Shown piece by piece: positions 1 through 7,178 of a DNA stretch of 55,259 nucleotides (positions within the stretch are counted from its first letter, which is position 1; every line of letters starts with the position of its first letter). A program made the position numbers and the translations under genes. This DNA is from Clostridia bacterium (GTDB lineage Bacteria > Bacillota > Clostridia > Oscillospirales > CAG-272): NCBI GenBank assembly GCA_017411745.1, contig JAFQPM010000028.1, forward strand, positions 1 through 55,259, given 5' to 3'. The notes under the pieces were generated by a model. It did no database searches and was not told where the DNA came from. It saw nothing but the letters and a program-made list of their open reading frames with translations.

Positions 1-86
1 CACCCCACCACCCCCAAGAACTTCCATAAATATTTTTTGTTTTTATGGGAAAGAATATTTACAGACGGTTTGTTTTTGGAGGGTTT

Positions 87-314
87 ATGAAAAAAAACAA
101 GAGAAAAAAAGCAAGACAGGGCAGGACATTTGACGAGGGCACTCATCCCGGGGCGTATACCGAAAAATACGATATTGATAACGACAAGTTGGACTTCGTT
201 GATTCGTCCGACGACGTGTTTATTGAGGACGATGGCGACAGGGAGCCTGCAAATCACGCGAGTCCGCCTGCCGCAGATCCGCCCGTGCCGAATCAGGCAC
301 ACGTGGCGATGTGA
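87..314 (+). CDS. small hypothetical charged protein
   Basis: This 75-residue ORF is basic at its N-terminus (MKKNKRKKAR) and then acidic and Pro/Ala-rich. I chose ATG 87 because GGAGGG lies at 78-83, although the spacing is short (3-4 nt); an in-frame ATG at 45 has no ribosome binding site. There is no signal peptide, membrane segment or recognised domain. It is followed immediately by a long inverted repeat (318-347) that could end its transcript. I do not recognise a family and its reality is uncertain. Confidence 0.45.
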   Translation: MKKNKRKKARQGRTFDEGTHPGAYTEKYDIDNDKLDFVDSSDDVFIEDDGDREPANHASPPAADPPVPNQAHVAM

Positions 315-316
315 TA

Positions 317-624
317 AAGAAGCCGCAAGGAAAAACTTGCGGCTTCTCAGCGTGTCGAGAAAATCTCGACACGCTGGGAGACTTCGAAAAAGACAGGTAT
401 ATTTTTCGTTCTTACATTCGTCGGCGTACGAGGGTACGCCAGAGTGTAAGAACGGAAAAAGCAAGCAGGCACAAGGATTTCTCGATGAAATTCTTGTGCT
501 TATCTTTTTTCTGCGCTTTTTCTTTTTATACTGCCTTCCTATCTTTGTTTTTTTCTGCTTGCGGTAGAACGGCTTTTTCGACAGCCTCAAAGAAGCCGCA
601 AGGATTTCTCTTGCGGCTTCTTTT
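317..624. repeat. cluster of stacked inverted repeats
   Basis: This non-coding stretch is almost entirely dyad symmetry. AGAAGCCGCAAG (318-329) pairs with CTTGCGGCTTCT (336-347). CAGCGTGTCGAGA (348-360) pairs with 364-376. CGTTCTTACA (407-416) pairs with TGTAAGAACG (445-454), with GGCGTAC/GTACGCC nested inside. The first hairpin returns at 591-621 with a different loop. GCACAAG near 470 and CTTGTGC near 493 also pair. Open frames that cross it look like artefacts of the repeats. Confidence 0.7.
590..624 (+). terminator. intrinsic terminator-like hairpin
   Basis: A 12-13 bp stem (591-602 with 610-621), 7-nt loop and a T run at 621-624. It is the second copy of the hairpin at 318-347 and insulates the M13 peptidase promoter from upstream transcription. 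Confidence 0.6.
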
Positions 625-657
625 GTGTAACAACTTCTGATTTTTGCTTGTTTTATA

Positions 658-686
658 TTGCATTTTTCAAAAAGTGGTGCTATAAT
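658..686 (+). promoter_or_regulatory. sigma-A promoter of the M13 peptidase
   Basis: TTGCAT at 658-663 and TATAAT at 681-686 are separated by 17 bp. The coding start is 51 nt downstream. Confidence 0.7.
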
Positions 687-737
687 GGAAGGTGTAATTT
701 TAAAATATGCTTGGCATATAGAGAACAGGAGATTTTT

Positions 738-2636
738 ATGGAAAACATCAGAATTCAGGACGACCTTTATAATTACGTCAACAAAGAGACCTTGGACAAG
801 CTCGTCATTCCCGACGACAAGCCCGTAGCGGGCGGATTCCAGGACCTTGCGGACGGTGTTGAAAAGATCATGATGGGCGAGTTTGCTGCCATGACCGAAA
901 ACAAGTCATACCCCAACGAGCACCTGAGGAGAGCCTGCGAGCTTTACGCTATCGCAAAGGATGCGGAGAGAAAAGAGAAGCACGGTATTACTCCCGCGCT
1001 GAAGAATCTTGCGCTTCTTGACTCTGTCAAGTCGGTTGAGGACTTCAGCCGTCTTTTCAAGGTCTTATCGCTCAAGGGAATTCCTACTCCCTTTGGTGTG
1101 TTCGTGGAAACAGATATGAAGAACACCAAGCAGCACTTGGTCTATATTCAGGGCGCGGGTGTTATCCTTCCCGACGCGTCCTATTACAAGCCCGAAATGG
1201 AGGCGCAAAAAACGCAGATCTTGGGTCTTTGGACAAACGTTGCCAAGGTAGTTATGGCAAAGACCAATCTCGCTCCCGAGGCACAGGAGCAGTACGTTAA
1301 CGACGCGCTTGCATTCGACGCGATCCTCGGCGGACTTGTAAAGACCCAGGAGGAATGGTCGAGATACGTTGAGATGTACAATCCTATGGAAACTGACAAG
1401 GTTGCCGGAATGCTCTCGACCGTTGATTTCGGCGGCATTCTTAACGATATGTTCGGTCAGGTGCCTGCGACCGTTGTTGTTACCGAGCCGAGATTCTTCG
1501 GTGAATTCGCAAAGGTCTTCAATGCTGAAAATCTTGAGATCTACAAGCACTGGGCTTACGTTACCGGTCTTCTGAAGGCTTGCAACCTTCTGTCCGAGGA
1601 GCTTCGTGATATGGGCGGCATGTATATGCGCGCGCTTACCGGTGTTGCGAAGATGCAGTCCATTGAGAAGTTTGCTTACAATCTGGCGTCGGGCACATAT
1701 TCGGACCCCGTGGGCATTTATTACGGTGAAAAGTACTTCGGTCAAGAGGCAAAGAAGGACATTACCGAGATCGTTTATCAGATCATCGATACATACAAGA
1801 CCCGCATCAAGACCAACGATATTCTTGGCGAGGACTCCAAGGAGAAGGCGATCCTCAAGCTCTCCAAAATGGGCGTTAAGATGGGTTATCCCGACAAGGC
1901 AAGAGCTATTTACGACAAGCTTGTTTTCAATGCGGAGGATTCGCTCTTTGACATTATGCTTTCTATCAAGGAGATCAGAGAGCTCGATATGCTGAGCAAG
2001 CTTGACAAGCCCACCGAGCCTGAAAACTGGGCTATGCCCGGACATATGGTCAACGCTTGTTACGATCCCTTCGTCAACGATATCACGTTCCCCGCGGCGA
2101 TCCTTCAGGCGCCCTTCTACTCCTTGAAGCAGACCAGAAGCGAAAACCTTGGCGGTATTGGCAGCGTTATCGGTCACGAGATCTCCCACGCGTTTGACAG
2201 CAACGGCGCGAAGTGCGACGAGAACGGAAATATAAACGACTGGTGGACCGAGGACGACTTCAAGCGTTTTGACACGAAGGTTCAAAAGATGATCGAGCAG
2301 TTTGACGGCATCAAGCTTCCTTGGGGCAAGGTCAACGGCGCGTTTATCGTCAGCGAGAATATGGCGGATAACGGCGGCATGTCGGTAACTCTTGACATTA
2401 TGTCGAGAACCGAGGGCGCCTCTTATGAGGAATATTTCTGCAACTGGGCGAGGATCTGGTGCCAGAAGGCAAGGGAAGAATATCGCAAGATGCTTCTTTC
2501 GGTTGACGTTCACGGACCTTGTGTTCTACGTGCGAACATGCCTCCCAGAAACTTCCCTGAGTGGTACGAGACCTTTGGCGTTAAGGATACGGATCAGATG
2601 TATCTGCCTGAGGATAAGAGAATTGTTATTTGGTGA
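738..2636 (+). CDS. M13 family zinc metallopeptidase (neprilysin/PepO type)
   Basis: A 632-residue zinc endopeptidase of the M13 family. HEISH at residues 480-484 supplies two zinc ligands and the catalytic Glu; ENMAD at 540-544 supplies the third ligand Glu540 and Asp544. The substrate-binding NACYDPF segment and ILQAPFY lie upstream of the zinc motif, as expected for M13. There is no signal peptide or N-terminal membrane anchor, so it should be cytoplasmic like lactococcal PepO and likely degrades oligopeptides. The start at ATG 738 has an AGGAG site 6-10 nt upstream; a longer in-frame opening from 648 overlaps the promoter and is rejected. It is transcribed alone, between a promoter at 658-686 and a terminator at 2661-2692. 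Family assignment is secure; substrate is unknown. Confidence 0.93.
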   Translation: MENIRIQDDLYNYVNKETLDKLVIPDDKPVAGGFQDLADGVEKIMMGEFAAMTENKSYPNEHLRRACELYAIAKDAERKEKHGITPALKNLALLDSVKSVEDFSRLFKVLSLKGIPTPFGVFVETDMKNTKQHLVYIQGAGVILPDASYYKPEMEAQKTQILGLWTNVAKVVMAKTNLAPEAQEQYVNDALAFDAILGGLVKTQEEWSRYVEMYNPMETDKVAGMLSTVDFGGILNDMFGQVPATVVVTEPRFFGEFAKVFNAENLEIYKHWAYVTGLLKACNLLSEELRDMGGMYMRALTGVAKMQSIEKFAYNLASGTYSDPVGIYYGEKYFGQEAKKDITEIVYQIIDTYKTRIKTNDILGEDSKEKAILKLSKMGVKMGYPDKARAIYDKLVFNAEDSLFDIMLSIKEIRELDMLSKLDKPTEPENWAMPGHMVNACYDPFVNDITFPAAILQAPFYSLKQTRSENLGGIGSVIGHEISHAFDSNGAKCDENGNINDWWTEDDFKRFDTKVQKMIEQFDGIKLPWGKVNGAFIVSENMADNGGMSVTLDIMSRTEGASYEEYFCNWARIWCQKAREEYRKMLLSVDVHGPCVLRANMPPRNFPEWYETFGVKDTDQMYLPEDKRIVIW

Positions 2637-2660
2637 TGATCAAATACGTCCATTGGACGA

Positions 2661-2692
2661 AAAAGCTGCAAGAAGATCTTGCAGCTTTTTCT
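2661..2692 (+). terminator. intrinsic terminator after the M13 peptidase
   Basis: Stem AAGCTGCAAG (2663-2672) with CTTGCAGCTT (2678-2687), 5-nt loop, then TTTTTCTT. Confidence 0.85.
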
Positions 2693-2803
2693 TATAATTT
2701 GTTTCACAACGTGTACAGGCAAAGCGAGTGTGGCAATATGGCGCGCAAACGGACATATTATTAAACAATAAATCCTTATTGAAGTTTTTGAAGGGAAGGG
2801 GGT

Positions 2804-2847
2804 ATGGGGGAAGGGTGACTTTTTTCAAAAAGTCACCCTTCCCCCAT
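2804..2847. repeat. perfect inverted repeat downstream of tyrS
   Basis: Positions 2804-2825 and 2827-2847 form a 20-21 bp perfect dyad with almost no loop, with a T5/A5 centre flanked by GTGAC and GTCAC. It sits 10 nt past the tyrS stop. It probably ends tyrS transcription, but no T run follows the stem on the minus strand; it may instead be a dispersed repeat. A GGGAAGGGGG variant of one arm lies just outside at 2793-2802. Confidence 0.6.
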
Positions 2848-2856
2848 ATATCCTAA

Positions 2857-4083
2857 TTATCCGTTAAAAACAACCTTCATATAAGACTTCTTGCCCTTAC
2901 GGAGAAGCTTGCCTTCGGCGAGGTCCTCCTTGGTGTAGTAGGTCTTGATGTCGCTTATCTTTTCGCCGTCGATAGAGACACCGCCCTGCTGCACAGCCTG
3001 ACGAGCCTCGGATTTGGACTTGACGAGTCCGCTTCTTACGAGCATTGTGAGGACGTCGGTCTTGCCTTCCATATAGAAGTCCTCCTCGAACATTTCCGCG
3101 GTAGGAGCATCGGCTTCGCCGCCTGTGCCGAAGAGCGCCTTTGCCTGAGCCTGTGCTTTGTTTGCTTCGTCGTCGCCGTGGACGAGTTTTGTGAGCTCGT
3201 ATGCGAGGATCTCCTTTGCGGTATTGAGCTGGCTGCCCTCCCAAGAGTCCATTTCATTGATCTGCTCGATGGGGAGGAAGGTCAACATTCTGATGCACTT
3301 GAGGACGTCGGCGTCGGCTACGTTTCTCCAGTACTGGTAGAAGTCGTAGGGAGTAGTCTTGTTGGGATCGAGCCATACTGCGCCCGATGCGGTCTTGCCC
3401 ATCTTCTTGCCCTCGGAATTGAGAAGCAGGGTGATGGTCATAGCGTGAGCATCCTTGCCAAGCTTTCTTCTGATCAGCTCTGTTCCACCAAGCATATTCG
3501 ACCACTGGTCGTCGCCGCCGAACTGCATATTACAGCCGTAGGTCTTGAAAAGATGGTAGAAGTCGTAGGACTGCATTATCATATAGTTGAATTCAAGGAA
3601 CGAAAGTCCCTTTTCCATTCTCTGCTTATAGCATTCTGCGGTCAGCATTCTGTTAACAGAGAAGCACGCACCGACCTCGCGGAGCACCTCGACGTAGTTG
3701 AGGTCAAGCAGCCAATCTGCGTTGTTGACCATTATTGCCTTGCCTTCTCCGAAATCGATGAATCTTTCCATCTGCTTTCTGAAGCAATCGCAGTTGTGTG
3801 CGATGGTCTCAGTCGTCATCATCTGACGCATATCGGTTCTGCCCGACTGGTCTCCAACCATTGCCGTACCTCCGCCGATCAGGACTACGGGCTTATTGCC
3901 TGCCATCTGAAGTCGCTTCATAAGGCAGAGCGCCATAAAATGTCCTACGTGCAGAGAATCTGCCGTGGGGTCAAAACCGATGTAGAAGGTCGCTTTGCCT
4001 TCGTTGATCATATTTTTGATCTCTTCTTCATTCGTTACCTGCGCGATAAGTCCGCGGGCAACAAGCTCTTCGTAAATTTTCAT
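2857..4083 (-). CDS. tyrS: tyrosyl-tRNA synthetase
   Basis: A 408-residue class I aminoacyl-tRNA synthetase that charges tRNA-Tyr in the cytoplasm. The HIGH motif is HVGH at residues 45-48 and the KMSKS motif is KMGKT at 227-231. The tyrosine pocket segments YIGFDPTADSLH and QFGGDDQW are present, and a C-terminal S4-like RNA-binding domain covers about residues 345-405 (SEARQAVQQGGVSI). The length matches bacterial TyrRS. ATG 4083 has AAAGGA upstream. The gene is preceded by a T-box leader (4246-4533) with a UAC specifier, so expression should rise when uncharged tRNA-Tyr accumulates. A hairpin at 4096-4119 lies between the leader and the ribosome binding site. Confidence 0.97.
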   Translation of the reverse strand: MKIYEELVARGLIAQVTNEEEIKNMINEGKATFYIGFDPTADSLHVGHFMALCLMKRLQMAGNKPVVLIGGGTAMVGDQSGRTDMRQMMTTETIAHNCDCFRKQMERFIDFGEGKAIMVNNADWLLDLNYVEVLREVGACFSVNRMLTAECYKQRMEKGLSFLEFNYMIMQSYDFYHLFKTYGCNMQFGGDDQWSNMLGGTELIRRKLGKDAHAMTITLLLNSEGKKMGKTASGAVWLDPNKTTPYDFYQYWRNVADADVLKCIRMLTFLPIEQINEMDSWEGSQLNTAKEILAYELTKLVHGDDEANKAQAQAKALFGTGGEADAPTAEMFEEDFYMEGKTDVLTMLVRSGLVKSKSEARQAVQQGGVSIDGEKISDIKTYYTKEDLAEGKLLRKGKKSYMKVVFNG

Positions 4084-4095
4084 AGTTTCCTTTCT

Positions 4096-4150
4096 GTACC
4101 TTTTTCGAGAAAAAGGTACCCAAAAAGCTTCCCCTGGGATAGTTTGGCGA
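4096..4150. repeat. hairpin-plus-tail dispersed repeat, copy A
   Basis: GTACCTTTTTC and GAAAAAGGTAC (4096-4119) form a near-perfect hairpin. The tail that follows (4120-4150) contains CAAAAAGCTTCC and GGATAGTT. A similar hairpin with a related tail is found at 54858-54912. Confidence 0.5.
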
Positions 4151-4245
4151 CGCAGCCGTTTTGCAATTGGAAATGGGATTGATATCCTTAAGGTTAAGCT
4201 TTCGGTATTTATTTTGCTTTATTTTTACCCAATGTGATTTTAGAT

Positions 4246-4533
4246 GGCAAAAAAACAAAAAGCCCCTGCAAAAAGCAAGGACGATTGGCATAATGCCTCG
4301 TGTTACCACCTTAATTCGCTCACAAGTCGCCTTATGAGCCTTAATAACTCCAAAAAGAGTCGTTTGATATAACGGTCAAACCCGCCGCCGCCTACACATT
4401 CCTTTGCCTTGGAACTTCGGGACGGTACTCGCGAAGGTATTCGAAAACGGCTCTCACGCGCCTCTCATCAGCCGGCTGCTTTCTGTCTGACAGTATCGTT
4501 TTCTACTTGTTTCGGTCACTGTATTTCTTATGA
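4246..4533 (-). promoter_or_regulatory. tyrosine T-box riboswitch (tyrS leader)
   Basis: On the minus strand the conserved T-box sequence AAGGTGGTAACACGAG lies at 4313-4297. It is followed by a terminator at 4281-4246 (CCTTGC/GCAGGGG stem, then TTTTTGTTTTTTT). Stem I elements lie upstream: GATGAGAGG near 4470 and the specifier context GAATACC (4442-4436), giving a UAC tyrosine codon. Uncharged tRNA-Tyr should stabilise the antiterminator and allow tyrS transcription. The exact 5' end is estimated from the promoter at 4540-4568. Confidence 0.9.
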
Positions 4534-4539
4534 TGTTAC

Positions 4540-4568
4540 ATTATAGCAAATTTTTTCGTGCTTGTCAA
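4540..4568 (-). promoter_or_regulatory. sigma-A promoter of the tyrS T-box leader
   Basis: On the minus strand, TTGACA (4568-4563), a 17-bp spacer and TATAAT (4545-4540). It diverges from the pgeF promoter about 70 bp away. Confidence 0.85.
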
Positions 4569-4637
4569 CCTTTTTTTCAGAGTTTGGTATTATTTTTCGG
4601 AAAACGGGGATTTTCCGGTGATTTTTTCGCCTTGGAC

Positions 4638-4666
4638 TTGTCAAATATCCGGAAATAGGATATAAT
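4638..4666 (+). promoter_or_regulatory. sigma-A promoter of pgeF
   Basis: TTGTCA at 4638-4643, 17-bp spacer, TATAAT at 4661-4666; the coding start is 39 nt downstream. Confidence 0.8.
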
Positions 4667-4704
4667 TTACATAGTGACGATAAACCATCAAAAAGGGTGA
4701 AGAT

Positions 4705-5499
4705 ATGTTTATAAAATCCAAAATTTTGCGCTCTGTGCACGCCTTTTCGACGCGCGAGGGCGGAGTCAGCTCGCTTGAGCATACAAAATCTCTAAATCTG
4801 GCGTTCAGACGCGGAGACAGCGACGAGGTCGTCTTGAAAAATCTTGAAATTTTTGCCGAGGCGGTCGGGATACCTCCCGAAAGCATTATTTCCTTGCCAC
4901 AGATACACTCCGACATCATTTACAAGGTCGGGCGCTCCGATGCGGGCGAGGGCTACTACAAAAGGGCGAATATTCGAGAGGGCGACGGCTATATTACTGA
5001 TGAAAAGGGGATCACGCTCGGAGTCAAAGCCGCCGATTGCGTTCCTATATTGTTTGAGGCAGAAAAGGGCGGTAAGGTAGTTGCTGTCGGTGCGGTTCAC
5101 GCAGGGTGGCGCGGCTCGGTTGCGGGAATTGCTGCGAAATGTGTCCGTATGCTTTGTGAGGAATACGGCGTTGCTCCAAAGGGCATTCGCGCGGTGATCG
5201 GGCCATGTATCCACAAGTGCTGCTATGAGGTCGGTCAGGATCTTCGCGAAGCGGTCGAGAACCGGCTTGGCGGCGAGGTTGCGGATTTGTTTGTCGTTCC
5301 GTCGACTTGCGTTGAGGACAAATATTTTTGTGATCTTGTCGGGTTGAACCGTCATCTTTTGCTTGATGCAGGAATCATTCCTGAAAATCTTGAGATTATT
5401 GATCTTTGCACCTGCTGTCACCCCGAGCTTTTCTTTTCTCACCGTTTTTCAAAGGGCAAGCGGGGAACTATGCTTAACGTTATATCTCTCGGGTTGTGA
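4705..5499 (+). CDS. pgeF: peptidoglycan editing factor / purine nucleoside phosphorylase (YfiH/laccase-domain family)
   Basis: A 264-residue protein of the DUF152 (YfiH, Cu-oxidase_4) family. The metal-site residues are in place: His68 in LPQIHSD, Cys112 in DCVPI and His132 in HAGWRG, with GPCIHKCCYEVG further on. Biochemical work on homologues supports adenosine/inosine phosphorolysis, and the E. coli protein edits wrongly built muropeptides; which role dominates here cannot be read from sequence. ATG 4705 follows a weak AAGGGTGA site. It is monocistronic and diverges from tyrS. Confidence 0.92.
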   Translation: MFIKSKILRSVHAFSTREGGVSSLEHTKSLNLAFRRGDSDEVVLKNLEIFAEAVGIPPESIISLPQIHSDIIYKVGRSDAGEGYYKRANIREGDGYITDEKGITLGVKAADCVPILFEAEKGGKVVAVGAVHAGWRGSVAGIAAKCVRMLCEEYGVAPKGIRAVIGPCIHKCCYEVGQDLREAVENRLGGEVADLFVVPSTCVEDKYFCDLVGLNRHLLLDAGIIPENLEIIDLCTCCHPELFFSHRFSKGKRGTMLNVISLGL

Positions 5500-5536
5500 C
5501 TTTTCATTAAATTTTAGGCAAACGCGTCTTCGTGTA

Positions 5537-5565
5537 TTGACTTTTTCACCAAATAATGTTATACT
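5537..5565 (+). promoter_or_regulatory. sigma-A promoter of the O-acetylation pair
   Basis: TTGACT at 5537-5542, 17-bp spacer, TATACT at 5560-5565. Confidence 0.8.
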
Positions 5566-5620
5566 TGGTTAAGGTATGTTGCTTTGCGACGCTTTAATCT
5601 GAATAAGTGAAGGTTTATAT

Positions 5621-7123
5621 ATGCTTTTCAGTTCTATGATATTCCTATGGGTCTTTTTGCCCATAGTGCTTGCCGTTAACTTTTTATTTTCGGCTCTACC
5701 GTTTAAAAAGGAATCCTCCCGCATTCGCGCAAAGAATATTTTTCTGCTTATTGCGAGCCTTATCTTCTACGCGTGGGGCGGAATATATTATCTGCTCATT
5801 ATGCTGTCCTCCATTCTGCTCAACTTTGCGGGCGGATACGTGCTCGAGAAAGGTGTGAAAACCAAGGGGGCAAGACGCGCGGCATTTGTCGTTATAATCG
5901 TACTCAATATTGCAATACTTTTCTTCTTCAAGTATTTCAATATGCTTATCGCGATCATTGAGTCGCTTATTCAGCCGGGCGCGGGATTCCGCGAGGTTTG
6001 GCAGACCATGCTGAGCATGAAGGGCACGGGCACGCTCAACCTTGCACAGATCGTACTTCCTATCGGTATTTCCTTCTTTACCTTCCAGGCGATGTCCTAC
6101 GTTATGGACGTTTATATGGGCAAGGCGAATCTACAGGAGAACATTATCGACTTTGCACTCTACGTTTCGCTTTTCCCCCAGCTTATCGCAGGCCCTATCG
6201 TTAAGTACAGTGACGTTGACCTTCAGCTTCAGAACAGAAAAGAGACCTTGGAGCTCTTTGTATCAGGTCAAAAGCGCTTCTGCTACGGTCTGGGCAAAAA
6301 GGTGCTCGTTTCAAACGTTCTTGCAAAGGTAGCGGACGATATCTGGGCTCTTGAGATCGAGAATCTCGGCGCGGCAGTCGCGTGGCTTGGAATTATTGCT
6401 TATACATTACAGATCTACTTCGACTTTTCGGGCTACTCCGATATGGCGATCGGTCTTGGTCGAATGATGGGATTTAAGTTCAAGGAGAACTTTGACTATC
6501 CCTACACCGCGCTCTCTATTCAGGAGTTTTGGAGAAGATGGCACATCTCTCTGTCGTCTTGGTTTAAGGAATACATATACATTCCTCTCGGCGGAAACCG
6601 AAAGGGAAAATTCCGCACGTATATCAATCTGTTTATCGTATTTATGCTGACCGGTATCTGGCACGGCGCTAACTTTACATTCATATTCTGGGGCTTGTTC
6701 CACGGTTTGCTACAGATAATCGAGAGGCTTTTCCTTGGCAAGTGGCTCAAGAAGAATCCCGTCAAGATCTTCAACTGGATATATATGATCTTCTCGGTTA
6801 TGATCGGTTGGATCTACTTCCGATCGGACAATATTTTCCAGGCAAACGAATACGTCCGACAGCTCTTTAACTTTACGTCGGGTAATTATTCTGTCGTCAG
6901 ATTCCTTTCTATGAACGTTATTGTCGTCGTTATTTTCGGATTTTTGTTCTCGGGGCTTGTGCAAAGATTGCTCAAGTCAAGCTACGACAAGCTCTGCGCA
7001 CGTGCTGGCTCGTCACGAGTTATCTTCGTTGCAGACTCGGTGGTGCAATTCGCGATCCTTGCGCTCTCTATGGCGGCACTCGTTGGCGGCACTTACAACG
7101 CGTTCATTTATTTCCAATTCTGA
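5621..7123 (+). CDS. MBOAT family O-acyltransferase (AlgI-like)
   Basis: A 500-residue polytopic membrane protein of the MBOAT family. By analogy with AlgI, DltB and PatA it should pass an acyl (usually acetyl) group across the membrane for transfer to an extracellular polymer. The signature is WHGANF with the predicted catalytic His348, followed by GLFHG (His361). Upstream are the family features YFDFSGYSDMAIG, FWRRWHISLSSWF and YIYIPLGGNRKG. The N-terminus has several hydrophobic helices starting at MLFSSMIFLWVFLP. ATG 5621 has AAGG upstream. The gene downstream is an AlgJ/DHHW-like protein, the usual periplasmic or outer-face partner, so the two probably form one O-acetylation module. The polymer acetylated is unknown. 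Confidence 0.92.
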   Translation: MLFSSMIFLWVFLPIVLAVNFLFSALPFKKESSRIRAKNIFLLIASLIFYAWGGIYYLLIMLSSILLNFAGGYVLEKGVKTKGARRAAFVVIIVLNIAILFFFKYFNMLIAIIESLIQPGAGFREVWQTMLSMKGTGTLNLAQIVLPIGISFFTFQAMSYVMDVYMGKANLQENIIDFALYVSLFPQLIAGPIVKYSDVDLQLQNRKETLELFVSGQKRFCYGLGKKVLVSNVLAKVADDIWALEIENLGAAVAWLGIIAYTLQIYFDFSGYSDMAIGLGRMMGFKFKENFDYPYTALSIQEFWRRWHISLSSWFKEYIYIPLGGNRKGKFRTYINLFIVFMLTGIWHGANFTFIFWGLFHGLLQIIERLFLGKWLKKNPVKIFNWIYMIFSVMIGWIYFRSDNIFQANEYVRQLFNFTSGNYSVVRFLSMNVIVVVIFGFLFSGLVQRLLKSSYDKLCARAGSSRVIFVADSVVQFAILALSMAALVGGTYNAFIYFQF

Positions 7124-7178
7124 TATCAACACCTATTTGTCGATTTTGTTATAACAATGAAACAAGACGAGGTATTTT

